NCBI RefSeq assembly: GCF_031846445.1
Contig: NZ_JAVRHR010000001.1
Coordinates: forward strand, 1-64,000
DNA from: Croceitalea rosinachiae
GTDB lineage: Bacteria; Bacteroidota; Bacteroidia; Flavobacteriales; Flavobacteriaceae
Direction: 5' to 3'
Length of the DNA: 64,000 bases
A program made the position numbers and the translations under genes. The notes below the pieces were generated by a model. It did not search any database, was not told the DNA's origin, and saw nothing but the letters and a program-made list of their open reading frames with translations. Below, piece after piece: positions 1-8,930 of the stretch; within the stretch, counting starts at the first letter, position 1; each line of letters begins with the position of its first letter.

Positions 1-2
1 AC

Positions 3-650
3 GACACACAGTATACCGCAGGTGCGGGGCTTACCCTGACAGGAACGGAGTTTATTTTAGATATCCCAGCAAATAGTATTTCACAAGGTGACATTGGGAA
101 TAATGCTATTGGTCCTGGTGAAATTCAATCTGATGCGGTATCTTCTGATGAAATCGATGACGAAAGTATAGTGAACATTGATATTGCTGCGGGTGCTGCA
201 ATTGATGGATCAAAAATCAATCCAGATTTTGGTGGTCAAACTATTATAACTACCGGAGGTCTAAGTGTTGGAGCTGACATTCTTCTAAATGGAAATAATG
301 TTATACCCGATTACGTATTCCAAAAATATTTTTCAGGACAATCCAAAATTAGCGATGACTATCAATTTATGTCTTTAAAAAATATTGAAGCTTTTGTAAA
401 ATCGAACAATCACCTACCGGGTATAAAATCTGCGACTCAAGTTGAGGAAGATGGGTACTGGAATCTAAGCAAATCCAATATCAAAAATCTTGAAAAAATA
501 GAAGAGTTATTTCTTCACACCATAGAGCAAGAAAAAAAAATTGATCAGTTAAAAGCAGAAAATGAAACGCTATCAAAAGAGCTTAAAGCGATAAAAGCAG
601 ATATGGAGCTCATAAAAGCAATGCTATCTCAACAACAAAAAAGCAAATAG
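3..650 (+). CDS. Tail-fibre-like surface protein with C-terminal coiled coil (5' truncated)
   Basis: The frame is open from the first bases of the window, so the gene starts upstream; the internal ATG at 171 is not its start. The visible N-terminal part has a DTQYTAGAGLTLTGTEF-type segment followed by runs rich in Gly, Ile, Asn and Asp, as in tail-fibre or collagen-like surface proteins that are common in Flavobacteriaceae. Next comes a conserved module (PDYVFQKYF, then SLKNIEAFV and NHLPGIKSA) often found at the end of such proteins, and then a roughly 50-residue Lys/Glu/Leu heptad region that should form a trimeric or dimeric coiled coil. The stop overlaps the GTG of the next gene by one base (TAGTG), so the two are probably translated together. 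No enzymatic role is visible; a structural, surface-exposed role is inferred. Confidence 0.75.
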   Translation, partial: DTQYTAGAGLTLTGTEFILDIPANSISQGDIGNNAIGPGEIQSDAVSSDEIDDESIVNIDIAAGAAIDGSKINPDFGGQTIITTGGLSVGADILLNGNNVIPDYVFQKYFSGQSKISDDYQFMSLKNIEAFVKSNNHLPGIKSATQVEEDGYWNLSKSNIKNLEKIEELFLHTIEQEKKIDQLKAENETLSKELKAIKADMELIKAMLSQQQKSK

Positions 651-1798
651 TGAAAAAATATGTTTTTGTACTGGTCTTTTTTATTGTGAACCTACTTTGT
701 GGGCAATCGGGGCTTTATAACGCCGGGGTTATTCAATTGCATGACGAGTCAGCAATTGGCTTTCACGGCGATTTTATTAATGATGGTGTTTTTGATAATA
801 CAATTGGTTTAGCGGGCTTTTATGGAAACCGGCCCAATATTGTATCAGGCGCTATCGCCCCCACATTTTATGATATTGAATTTGGTAACCTGGTAGGCAC
901 ATTTTTACAAGGTAGTATTAACGTTGTAAACAATACCAACTTTATTTCAGGAAACGTTATTACAACTCGAAACTTCGAATTTTCTTTTTTAAACTATTTA
1001 ACCGATGCTTTTTATGTTGGAGAAACCAATACAGCCAAAGTTTTTGGTTTCGCAGCTATTACAAATAAAAGCTCATTTACTTTTCCGGTTGGTGATCAGA
1101 ATCAATTGAGAAGTTTAGTTTTAAATTCGGTTTCATCAAATGAATTTGCGCAATGCGCCTATTTTTTTGAAGACCCTAACGATGCCCCTTCAATAGATGA
1201 TAGTTTTGATAGAGCGTCTAGAGCAAGAGATATCGGAGCTGTAAGTAATAATGAATTTTGGATTTTACGAGGTAATGTTACCTCAAGCATTACCATAAGC
1301 TGGAATCTTAATAGCAACTTGGGACAATTGACTGAAGATATTACTAATATTAGGGTCGTAGCTTGGAATATTGCCACCAGCCGATGGGTAATTTTAGGGG
1401 AAACAGAAAAAGGAGGTGATATCAATGAAGGGTTTATAACAACAGACAACTTTTTACCAAACGAATATGGTGCCTTAACTTTTGGTTCAACTATTGAAGC
1501 TCAAGAATTACTCGAATTGGACAATTACTTCTTATCACCAAACGCTGATGGCATTAATGATACTTTGGTTATTGAGGGTATGGAACAGTCCCCAAATAAT
1601 ATCTTGAATATTTATAACCGACAGGGACAAAGAGTATTTGAGATGACGAATTATACCAATGAGTTTACAGGTATTTCAAATCAAAATAACTTTGTTTTAA
1701 ATAGAGAGATTGGCTTACCCGAAGGCATCTATTATTATACAGTTTCCCTTCTTGATTTAGATTTAGAATATCAAGGCTTTCTTTACTTAGACCGTTAA
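650..1798 (+). CDS. T9SS type B sorting domain protein
   Basis: A 382-residue exported protein. It starts at a GTG that overlaps the upstream stop by one base, and the first 19 residues form a signal peptide ending near CGQS. The central part is beta-rich with no recognised enzyme motif. The last 90 residues (from NYFLSPNADGINDTLVI, through NIYNRQGQRVFE, to LPEGIYYYTV and a final FLYLDR) are the gliding-motility-associated C-terminal domain (CHU_C, type B sorting signal) that directs proteins through the type IX secretion system. It is therefore a predicted secreted or surface-attached T9SS cargo, probably acting together with the coiled-coil protein upstream. A structural or adhesin role is inferred. 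Confidence 0.85.
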   Translation: MKKYVFVLVFFIVNLLCGQSGLYNAGVIQLHDESAIGFHGDFINDGVFDNTIGLAGFYGNRPNIVSGAIAPTFYDIEFGNLVGTFLQGSINVVNNTNFISGNVITTRNFEFSFLNYLTDAFYVGETNTAKVFGFAAITNKSSFTFPVGDQNQLRSLVLNSVSSNEFAQCAYFFEDPNDAPSIDDSFDRASRARDIGAVSNNEFWILRGNVTSSITISWNLNSNLGQLTEDITNIRVVAWNIATSRWVILGETEKGGDINEGFITTDNFLPNEYGALTFGSTIEAQELLELDNYFLSPNADGINDTLVIEGMEQSPNNILNIYNRQGQRVFEMTNYTNEFTGISNQNNFVLNREIGLPEGIYYYTVSLLDLDLEYQGFLYLDR

Positions 1799-1895
1799 TT
1801 TTTTTCTTTTTAGTTAGTACCTTTATGCTATACATGCAGTATGGCATATATTTTGAATACCCATAATTTGTATTAATTGCCACAAAAACTGAATC

Positions 1896-2630
1896 ATGCA
1901 AAGAAGAAATTTTATAAAGAAAACTAGTGCCAGTGGTTTAGCATTGGTCTCTTTACCGTTACTTTCATTTTCTCAAGAAGTAGAATATTCCATCGTAGAG
2001 TTAATGGGCAAAACGGACATTAAACTTTTTGGCGAAGGAATCAATCTACGAGAAGAAGCTCATAACGCTTTCTTACTAATGAAAAAAGCTGCTTACAGCG
2101 CAGGGTTCGACATCAAAATAGTATCAAGCTTCCGCGATTTCTATCGTCAAGAGGCCATATGGGAAAGAAAATACATTCGCTTTACTGAAGAAGATGGTAT
2201 GAGACCTATTGATGCCATCGACAAAATAATAGAATATTCTACCATTCCTGGTACCAGCAGACACCATTGGGGTACCGATATCGATATTATTGATGGTTAT
2301 CCAAAGACCTCTGGTGATGTTTTGGTGCCTGAAAAGTTTGAAGAAGGCGGTCCTTTTGAGGCTTTTAAAAAGTGGCTAGATGAGAACTCTGAAAAGTTTG
2401 GGTTTTATTTGGTTTACACCGACAGCATCTTAAGAAGGGGGTTCAAATACGAACCTTGGCATTATAGCTATGCCCCTATTTCAAAACCAATGTTGGCACA
2501 ATTTCGAAAAAAGAACATTTTCAAACTAATTCAAAATGAGACGTTTGAAGGTTCAGAGCATTTCACCACTGGTTTTCTTAAAAGCTACATTCAAGATAAT
2601 ATTTTGGGAGTAAATCCAGATTTGCTGTAG
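1896..2630 (+). CDS. M15 family D-alanyl-D-alanine carboxypeptidase, Tat-type signal
   Basis: A 244-residue peptidase of the VanY/D-Ala-D-Ala carboxypeptidase type that trims peptidoglycan stem peptides. The N-terminus has a twin-arginine-like signal (RRNFIKK followed by a hydrophobic stretch ending SFSQ), so a folded zinc enzyme may be exported by Tat. The zinc ligands are visible: the SRHHWGTDID motif supplies His123 and Asp130, and EPWHY supplies His189; Arg80 in SSFRDFYRQ is the usual substrate-binding arginine. The length is typical for the family. An M48 peptidase gene follows after 40 bases in the same direction. Confidence 0.85.
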   Translation: MQRRNFIKKTSASGLALVSLPLLSFSQEVEYSIVELMGKTDIKLFGEGINLREEAHNAFLLMKKAAYSAGFDIKIVSSFRDFYRQEAIWERKYIRFTEEDGMRPIDAIDKIIEYSTIPGTSRHHWGTDIDIIDGYPKTSGDVLVPEKFEEGGPFEAFKKWLDENSEKFGFYLVYTDSILRRGFKYEPWHYSYAPISKPMLAQFRKKNIFKLIQNETFEGSEHFTTGFLKSYIQDNILGVNPDLL

Positions 2631-2670
2631 CACATTTTTTGTATATTGAAAGACCTTTAATTTGCTAACA

Positions 2671-3438
2671 ATGAGAAGTAGAGGAAGTTGGAAAATTCGA
2701 ATTTTTATTGGTCTTGCAATTGTTGCTTTTGCATTTATACAACGTTGTAACAATAAAGAAGAGAATCCATATACAGGTCGTGTTCAAACCATTAACATGA
2801 GTGCAGAGCAAGAAATCGCAATTGGTTTACAAAGTGCGCCTGAAATGGCCCAACAACATGGCGGCCTTTATCCTGATGAACGAATGCAAGCTTTTGTGGA
2901 TGCAGTTGGCAATCGCCTAGTGAATAACAGCATTGCAAGAGAAACACCATATAAATATGATTTTCACTTATTAGCTGATGATCGCACCATTAATGCTTTT
3001 GCTTTACCAGGGGGGCAATGCTTCATCACATATGCCTTATTTTCCCAACTTAACGAAGATCAGCTAGCTGGGGTTTTAGGTCATGAAATTGCCCATGTAA
3101 TCGGTCGGCATTCTGCCGAACGCATTGCTGAAAGTAGCTTTTGGCAAACTTTGACAATGGGCGCTTCTGTTGGTGGTGATATGGGCGGTCTGGTTCAAGG
3201 AATTGGCCAAAATACTCTGTTGACCAATGGTCGCGGTGATGAGTTAGAAAGTGATGATCTAGGCGTACTTTTTATGATTCAATCGGGATATGACCCTTAT
3301 CAGATGATAGAAGTCATGAAAGTACTTAAAGCAGCAGCAGGACCTAATAGAGTCCCTGAATTTCAAAGTACCCACCCTGACCCAGAAAACAGAATTGAAA
3401 AAATCAAAGAATCTATTGTAAAGTATCAAGGTCGATGA
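2671..3438 (+). CDS. M48 family zinc metallopeptidase
   Basis: A 255-residue membrane-anchored periplasmic M48 peptidase (BepA/LoiP-like). I use the ATG at 2671 rather than the TTG nine bases upstream. One transmembrane segment covers residues 10-25. The catalytic HExxH is HEIAH at residues 138-142, with Glu193 (in ELESDDLG) as the third zinc ligand. The C-terminal part (STHPDPENRIEKI) is the conserved substrate-cleft end of this family. Relatives degrade or help fold outer-membrane proteins; the exact substrate here is unknown. The cysteine at 26 lies just after the hydrophobic stretch, but the residues before it (IQR) do not make a good lipobox. Confidence 0.85.
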   Translation: MRSRGSWKIRIFIGLAIVAFAFIQRCNNKEENPYTGRVQTINMSAEQEIAIGLQSAPEMAQQHGGLYPDERMQAFVDAVGNRLVNNSIARETPYKYDFHLLADDRTINAFALPGGQCFITYALFSQLNEDQLAGVLGHEIAHVIGRHSAERIAESSFWQTLTMGASVGGDMGGLVQGIGQNTLLTNGRGDELESDDLGVLFMIQSGYDPYQMIEVMKVLKAAAGPNRVPEFQSTHPDPENRIEKIKESIVKYQGR

Positions 3439-3463
3439 TTATTGTTGCTTCATCGATATATTA

Positions 3464-3492
3464 TTGTCGTCCATCTAAATTACTTATCTTTA
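3464..3492 (+). promoter_or_regulatory. Putative promoter (TTG-N18-TATCTTTA) for the small membrane protein
   Basis: TTG at 3464-3466 and TATCTTTA at 3485-3492 are 18 bases apart, matching the Bacteroidota -33/-7 layout (TTG, 17-23 bases, TAnnTTTG) except for the last base. The leader to the ATG at 3551 would be about 55 bases. Confidence 0.4.
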
Positions 3493-3550
3493 TTGTTCCC
3501 AAATCGATTGCCCTAATTTAATCCCTTGTTGCTATTTAAAAGTATACAAT

Positions 3551-3718
3551 ATGGGAACGCTATTGAATTTTAAGAATTTATATTTTGATGCATTTGACGA
3601 CAGCCAGCCAAAGTTTTTGGTTACATTGTTAAAAGCATATTCTATTTTTTGTGCATTAATGATTTCAATGGCCATTTATGCTTTCTTTTACCGAGCGTTT
3701 ACTGGTTTTGAATTTTAG
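3551..3718 (+). CDS. Small single-pass membrane protein, DUF6747-like
   Basis: A 55-codon gene in an otherwise gene-free stretch of 385 bases. It starts MGTLLNFKNLYFDAF, then has a roughly 22-residue hydrophobic helix (about residues 29-50) and ends FTGFEF. From memory this start and ending resemble short flavobacterial proteins filed as DUF6747, a family without known function; I could not check this. Support for it being real: a promoter-like TTG-N18-TATCTTTA upstream, and a strong terminator immediately downstream. One transmembrane segment is predicted, with a short charged N-terminal part. The function is unknown. Confidence 0.6.
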   Translation: MGTLLNFKNLYFDAFDDSQPKFLVTLLKAYSIFCALMISMAIYAFFYRAFTGFEF

Positions 3719-3761
3719 TATATATCTACCTTACTCTTTTACTTGAACACTATTAGGTAAG

Positions 3762-3795
3762 AAAAAAACCCATTGCGAATGCAGTGGGTTTTTTT
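3762..3795. terminator. Bidirectional intrinsic terminator
   Basis: An A-run, then CCCATTGC, a 4-base loop, GCAGTGGG and a T-run. The stem is 8 bp with one wobble pair, flanked by A7 and T7, so it can end transcription from both convergent genes (the small membrane protein and the ankyrin gene). Confidence 0.8.
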
Positions 3796-3823
3796 GATAG
3801 ATGAATAAACTTGTTCTATCTTT

Positions 3824-4210
3824 TCATAGTTGTTCTAAAACCGCAAGAGCTTCTTTAGCGTTTGAAAGTTTCGCATGCCTTTTTACTGTATACCCTTTAT
3901 CACAGCGAGTTTTTAAATTTGCCCCATTATCTATTAATAATTGTAAAATCTCGGGCTTATTATAGCGGGCTGCATAATGTGCCGGTGTTCTTCCCAATGA
4001 TTTTTGATTGACATCTTCACCTAAGGCAATAAGTTTCTTTACAGTCTCAATATCACCCTTCACTATAGCTTTGCAAAAAGAGTTAATCTCAAAAGCAGCA
4101 ATTACTTTTGATTCTAGTTTTACTTCTGGTTGATCTTCAGTAGCATGGGCGATTGACCCAGAAAGGAATAATAGAAATACTGCGCACGTTGTTGAAATTG
4201 TTTTTTTCAT
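3824..4210 (-). CDS. Exported ankyrin-repeat protein
   Basis: A 128-residue protein with a cleavable signal peptide (about 23 residues, ending IAHA). It holds about three ankyrin repeats: a degenerate one around FCKAIVKGDIETVKKLIALG, a clear one with GRTPAHYAARYNKPEILQLLIDNG, and a partial last one. Ankyrin repeats bind other proteins, so a periplasmic protein-binding role is inferred, without a known partner. It is a single-gene unit, convergent with the small membrane protein across a shared terminator. Confidence 0.7.
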   Translation of the reverse strand: MKKTISTTCAVFLLFLSGSIAHATEDQPEVKLESKVIAAFEINSFCKAIVKGDIETVKKLIALGEDVNQKSLGRTPAHYAARYNKPEILQLLIDNGANLKTRCDKGYTVKRHAKLSNAKEALAVLEQL

Positions 4211-4393
4211 GATAAATAATTTTTTGATTATAGAATTAATTGATACTATTATAGACTACACACGCTCTTAAATGTTACGCTATTAACAGTTATCTAACTA
4301 AACTTTAACAATACCTAAATTTTTAATCTAAATAATTAACAAATTCATAGTTTAAAAACATATCAAAAGCTAGGGCTTAATAACAAAAGACTC

Positions 4394-4401
4394 TATTTTT
4401 G
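4394..4401 (+). promoter_or_regulatory. Putative -7 element (TATTTTTG) of gpmI
   Basis: An exact match to TAnnTTTG, 17 bases before the gpmI ATG. No clear TTG lies at the expected -33 distance. The rest of the 208-base gap between the divergent ankyrin gene and gpmI is AT-rich, with no other feature seen. Confidence 0.4.
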
Positions 4402-4418
4402 ATATACAACTTTAGACC

Positions 4419-5921
4419 ATGAACAAGAAAGTAATATTGATGATTTTAGATGGGTGGGGTAAATCTCCAGACCCAAAAGTTTCTGCTATAGAGAATGCAA
4501 AGACACCTTTTGTTGATTCATTATACTCAAAATATGCAAATGCTGATTTACGAACTGATGGCATGAATGTAGGTCTGCCAGAAGGACAAATGGGAAATAG
4601 TGAAGTGGGACATATGAATCTGGGCGCAGGGCGAATTGTTTACCAAGATTTTGCAAAAATCAACAAAGCAGTTCAAGAAGATACTCTTAAAGATGAGATC
4701 GCCCTTAAGGAAGCTTTTGAATATGCCAATGCTCATAACAAGCCTGTTCATTTTCTAGGCTTAGTTAGTGATGGCGGGGTGCATAGCCATATTAACCATC
4801 TTAAGGCTTTGATTAATGCTTCTGAAAATAGCGGTGTAAAGGAGTCATATGTTCATGCTTTTACAGATGGTCGAGATGTAGACCCTAAAAGCGGGAGAGA
4901 ATTTTTAATAGATCTAGAAAAGTTTTGCACTGATAAAAAAACAAAATTGGCATCTGTTATAGGTCGTTATTTTGCCATGGATCGTGATAAACGATGGGAA
5001 CGCGTAAAAAAAGCTTATGATTTATTAGTTAACGGCAAGGGCATAAAATTTGAATCGGCCAATGAAGCACTTCAAAATAGTTATGATAATGGCAAAACAG
5101 ATGAGTTTATTGAACCTATTATTTTAAACGATGCAGGAAAAATAACCGAAGGAGATGTCATCATCTTTTTCAATTTTAGAACGGATCGCGGCCGCGAACT
5201 TACGCAAGTTTTAAATCAGGAGGATTTTCCTGATTTTGATATGAAAAAACTGGATTTGTACTATGTGACCATGACCAATTATGACGATTCTTTTAAAGGA
5301 ATTAAGGTAGTCTATGATAAGGACAACATAAAAGACACCCTAGGTGAAATATTAGAAAAGGCCAGCAAAAAACAGATTCGAATTGCCGAAACTGAAAAAT
5401 ACCCTCATGTTACCTTTTTTTTTAATGGAGGTAGGGAAGAACCCTTTAAAGGCGAAAGCAGAATTTTATGTCCCTCACCGAAAGTGGCCACATATGACCT
5501 TCAACCAGAAATGAGTGCCTATGACATTCGTGATGCCATCGTTCCCGAGTTGCAAAAAGGAGAAGTAGATTTTGTCTGTTTAAACTTTGCAAATCCAGAT
5601 ATGGTGGGCCATACTGGAAGTATGCCTGCGGCAATTAAAGCTTGCGAAGTGGTAGACGAATGTGCAGGCAATGTTATCACAACTGGTTTGGAACATGGGT
5701 ATTCTACTATTTTAATTGCTGATCATGGTAATTGTGATACCATGATAAACCCAGATGGAAGCCCAAATACAGCACATACCACCAACCCGGTTCCCCTTAT
5801 CTTAATTGACAATGAAGTCAAAGAAATTAAAGACGGTGTATTGGGGGATATCTCTCCTACGATATTGAAGCTGATGGGGGTTAAGCAACCTGAAGCTATG
5901 ACTCAAAACTCACTTGTATAA
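4419..5921 (+). CDS. gpmI: 2,3-bisphosphoglycerate-independent phosphoglycerate mutase
   Basis: A 500-residue cytosolic glycolytic enzyme that interconverts 3- and 2-phosphoglycerate with two Mn2+ ions. The metal-binding LDGWG (Asp11) is at the N-terminus, and the catalytic serine is Ser61 in GQMGNSEVGH. Further alkaline-phosphatase-fold motifs are HAFTDGRDVDP, AMDRDKRWER and, near the end, IADHGNCDTM and NTAHTTNPVP. The length is normal for the family (about 505). It overlaps no real gene; the GH97 gene follows 10 bases later and may be co-transcribed. Confidence 0.97.
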   Translation: MNKKVILMILDGWGKSPDPKVSAIENAKTPFVDSLYSKYANADLRTDGMNVGLPEGQMGNSEVGHMNLGAGRIVYQDFAKINKAVQEDTLKDEIALKEAFEYANAHNKPVHFLGLVSDGGVHSHINHLKALINASENSGVKESYVHAFTDGRDVDPKSGREFLIDLEKFCTDKKTKLASVIGRYFAMDRDKRWERVKKAYDLLVNGKGIKFESANEALQNSYDNGKTDEFIEPIILNDAGKITEGDVIIFFNFRTDRGRELTQVLNQEDFPDFDMKKLDLYYVTMTNYDDSFKGIKVVYDKDNIKDTLGEILEKASKKQIRIAETEKYPHVTFFFNGGREEPFKGESRILCPSPKVATYDLQPEMSAYDIRDAIVPELQKGEVDFVCLNFANPDMVGHTGSMPAAIKACEVVDECAGNVITTGLEHGYSTILIADHGNCDTMINPDGSPNTAHTTNPVPLILIDNEVKEIKDGVLGDISPTILKLMGVKQPEAMTQNSLV

Positions 5922-5931
5922 TATCACTCTT

Positions 5932-8061
5932 ATGAAAAGAATACTGCTCATACTTATCCTATTTCCAGTATTGGCGATAGCGCAACAACTGCAATCTCCA
6001 AACGGAAGTTTCGAGCTTCAATTTCAAGTTGAAAATGGCGTTCCAACCTATCAATTAGATTATAATGAAGAAACAATCGTTGCAAAAAGCAGCCTCGGTT
6101 TTGAACTAAAAGACATGGAATCGTTGCTGTCTGGTTTTACCTTAAAAGGCGAAAAAACCAGCTCTTTTGATGAAACATGGGAGCCGGTATGGGGCGAAGT
6201 CGGAAGTATAAGAAACCAGTATAATGAACTTCTTGTGCTATTAGAACAAGAGTCAACACAACGGTTCTTGAACATTCGTTTTCGTCTATTTGATGATGGT
6301 CTAGGGTTTCGTTACGAATTTCCTGAACAACCCAATTTGTCTTACTTCATCATTTCTGAAGAAAAGACGCAATTTGCTATGACCGGCGACCACATAGCAT
6401 TCTGGATTCCGGGTGATTATGATACACAAGAATACAATTATACCACCTCTAAGTTATCGGAAGTATCAAGCCTTATGGAGCAAGCGATTACTCCAAACGC
6501 TTCTCAAACACCTTCTTCAAAGACCGGAGTTCAAACGGCCTTGATGTTAAAGAGCAATACTGGAACTTATATTAACCTTCATGAAGCTGCGCTTATAGAA
6601 TATGCCGCTATGCACCTTGACGTTGATGCATCAAATTTTACATTGACCTCACATCTAACCCCGGATGCCGTCGGAAACAAAGGGTATATGCAAGCTCCTA
6701 GAAACACGCCATGGCGCACTATAATTGCGAGCAAAAATGCAGGAGACATCTTACTTTCAAATATCACACTTAATTTGAATGAGCCCACGACATATGAAGA
6801 TACATCATGGATCAAGCCCGTCAAGTATATCGGAGTTTGGTGGGAAATGATAACCGGTAAAAGCTCTTGGGCATATACCGACATACCAAGTGTAAAATTG
6901 GGTGAAACCGACTATTCAAATACCGAACCTAACGGTCGTCACGCTGCAAATACCGAACATGTGAAATCTTATATTGATTTTGCCGCTCAACACGGTTTTG
7001 AACAAGTCTTGGTCGAAGGGTGGAACCAAGGTTGGGAAGATTGGTTCGGAAAATCAAAAGACTATGTCTTTGATTTTTTAACCCCTTATCCTGATTTTGA
7101 TGTAATTGAATTGCGTGAATATGCAAAATCAAAAAACGTAAAACTAATGATGCACCATGAAACCTCGGGTTCAGTTCGCAATTATGAAAGGTATATGGAC
7201 AAGGCATATCAGTTTATGGTCGATAACAATTATAATTCTGTTAAAAGTGGTTATGTAGGTGACATCATTCCAAGAGGTGAATACCATTATGGGCAATGGG
7301 CAGTTAACCATTACCTGTATGCTGTCAAAAAAGCAGCAGCATATAAAATTATGGTCAACGCCCATGAAGCAGTTCGGCCAACAGGGTTGAGCAGAACCTA
7401 TCCAAACTTAATCGGCAATGAATCTGCTCGCGGCACAGAATATGAGGCGTTTGGTGGTAACAATCCAGACCATACTACCATACTTCCGTTTACACGATTG
7501 ATTGGAGGCCCTATGGATTATACACCAGGTATCTTCGAGCCTGACGTAAGTAAATACAATCCGCAGAACAATTCTTGGGTAAACACCACCATTGCACGAC
7601 AATTAGCTTTGTATGTGACCATGTACAGCCCACTGCAGATGGCGGCAGATTTGCCAGAAACCTATAATAAACATCTTGATGCATTTCAATTTATAAAAGA
7701 TGTCGCCCTAGATTGGGAAGAATCGTTGGTACTAGAGGCAGAACCTGGTGATTTTATTACTTATGCACGAAAAGAAAAAGGAAGTAACCATTGGTTCGTT
7801 GGTCGTACCAATGATGAAGAACCAAGGACCTCAAAAATTGCTTTTGACTTTTTGGATAAGGACAAGAAATATATTGCAACCATCTATGCCGATGCTAAAG
7901 ATGCTCATTACAAGAAGAACCCGAAAGCCTATACCATCAAAAAGTATCGTGTGAGCGATTCATCAAAACTATCGCAATATTGTGCTCCTGGTGGCGGTTA
8001 TGCCATTAGTATTTTTGAAGTTACTGATAACAGTCAATTAAAGGGAGTTAAACGATTGTAA
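5932..8061 (+). CDS. Glycoside hydrolase family 97, SusB-like inverting alpha-glucosidase
   Basis: A 709-residue exported enzyme. I use the ATG at 5932, which gives a clean signal peptide (MKRILLILILFPVLAIAQQ); the longer frame starting at a TTG overlaps the end of gpmI. The N-terminal beta-supersandwich is followed by a TIM barrel. The three glutamates of SusB-type inverting GH97 enzymes are all present: Glu410 in HHETSG, Glu479 in NAHEAVRPTG and Glu503 in ARGTEYEAFGG. Each lies 29 positions before the SusB residues I recall (439, 508, 532). This predicts Ca2+-dependent hydrolysis of alpha-glucosidic bonds in the periplasm. No SusC/SusD pair is nearby, so it is an orphan rather than part of a polysaccharide utilisation locus. 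Confidence 0.92.
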   Translation: MKRILLILILFPVLAIAQQLQSPNGSFELQFQVENGVPTYQLDYNEETIVAKSSLGFELKDMESLLSGFTLKGEKTSSFDETWEPVWGEVGSIRNQYNELLVLLEQESTQRFLNIRFRLFDDGLGFRYEFPEQPNLSYFIISEEKTQFAMTGDHIAFWIPGDYDTQEYNYTTSKLSEVSSLMEQAITPNASQTPSSKTGVQTALMLKSNTGTYINLHEAALIEYAAMHLDVDASNFTLTSHLTPDAVGNKGYMQAPRNTPWRTIIASKNAGDILLSNITLNLNEPTTYEDTSWIKPVKYIGVWWEMITGKSSWAYTDIPSVKLGETDYSNTEPNGRHAANTEHVKSYIDFAAQHGFEQVLVEGWNQGWEDWFGKSKDYVFDFLTPYPDFDVIELREYAKSKNVKLMMHHETSGSVRNYERYMDKAYQFMVDNNYNSVKSGYVGDIIPRGEYHYGQWAVNHYLYAVKKAAAYKIMVNAHEAVRPTGLSRTYPNLIGNESARGTEYEAFGGNNPDHTTILPFTRLIGGPMDYTPGIFEPDVSKYNPQNNSWVNTTIARQLALYVTMYSPLQMAADLPETYNKHLDAFQFIKDVALDWEESLVLEAEPGDFITYARKEKGSNHWFVGRTNDEEPRTSKIAFDFLDKDKKYIATIYADAKDAHYKKNPKAYTIKKYRVSDSSKLSQYCAPGGGYAISIFEVTDNSQLKGVKRL

Positions 8062-8110
8062 ACCCAACAATCGAACTATCTGAAATAATCCAAGATTTTT
8101 CAATTCCATG

Positions 8111-8118
8111 TATCTTTG
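8111..8118 (+). promoter_or_regulatory. Putative -7 element (TATCTTTG) of map
   Basis: An exact TAnnTTTG match ending only 5 bases before the map ATG, so the transcript would have almost no leader. Confidence 0.5.
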
Positions 8119-8123
8119 CACTT

Positions 8124-8930
8124 ATGGTCAAAATAAAGACAGAAGAAGAAATTGAATTGATGCGCGAAAGTGCTTTAGTAGTATCTAAAACCCTGGGCAT
8201 GTTAGCATCAGAAATTAAACCAGGGGCAAATCCATTGAAGCTAGATAAAATGGCTGAAGAATTTATTCGCGACCAAAGTGCTGAGCCTGGTTTCCTTGGT
8301 ATGTACGATTTTCCAAATACGTTAAATTGGAGTCCTAATGCTCAAGTAGTACATGGAATACCAAATAATGAAGTTCTAAAAGATGGCGATATTATTTCGG
8401 TTGATTGTGGTGCGCTAAAAAATGGTTATTACGGAGATCATGCCTACACTTTTGAAGTTGGCGAAGTTGCAGAAGAAACCAAAAAACTACTTAGAATCAC
8501 CAAAGAATCGCTCTATATAGGCATCAGGGAATTCAAACTTGGTAATCGTGTCGGAGATGTAGGTTTTGCAATTCAACAATATACTGAAAACCATGGTTAT
8601 GGAGTTGTACGAGAATTAGTAGGGCATGGTCTTGGAAAAGAGCTTCACGAAGACCCACAAATGCCCAATTATGGTAAAAGAGGCCGTGGTAAAAAGTTCG
8701 TTGACGGTATGGTAGTTGCCATTGAACCTATGATTAATATGGGTACCAGAAGAATAAAACAACTTAATGACGGGTGGACCGTTTTGACTGCTGATGGAAA
8801 ACCAAGTGCACATTTTGAACATGATGTCGCACTTATTGATGGAAAACCACAGCTACTTTCCACATTTAAATATGTAAATGAAGCATTGGGAACCAAGTCT
8901 GATGAAGAGGATGAGTTTAGACCTTCATGA
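8124..8930 (+). CDS. map: Type I methionine aminopeptidase
   Basis: A 268-residue cytosolic enzyme that removes the initiator methionine from nascent proteins. The metal ligands of the pita-bread fold are visible: two aspartates in SVDCGALKNGYYGDHAY, His in GHGLGKELHE, Glu in AIEPMIN and Glu in HFEHDVALID. The length is typical of type I enzymes without an N-terminal zinc extension. The C-terminal tail is acidic (SDEEDEF). A methyltransferase gene overlaps the stop codon (ATGA), indicating translational coupling. Confidence 0.96.
   Translation: MVKIKTEEEIELMRESALVVSKTLGMLASEIKPGANPLKLDKMAEEFIRDQSAEPGFLGMYDFPNTLNWSPNAQVVHGIPNNEVLKDGDIISVDCGALKNGYYGDHAYTFEVGEVAEETKKLLRITKESLYIGIREFKLGNRVGDVGFAIQQYTENHGYGVVRELVGHGLGKELHEDPQMPNYGKRGRGKKFVDGMVVAIEPMINMGTRRIKQLNDGWTVLTADGKPSAHFEHDVALIDGKPQLLSTFKYVNEALGTKSDEEDEFRPS

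Noticed and set aside
1..650. Prophage tail-fibre gene
   Set aside because: The fibre-like repeats suggested a phage, but no other phage gene is near and the coupled neighbour is a T9SS type B cargo; a bacterial surface protein fits better.
1159..1449. Antisense open frame inside the T9SS cargo gene
   Set aside because: It is a shadow of a clear coding gene, with no start signal or recognisable protein pattern. The same applies to the many other antisense frames in the window.
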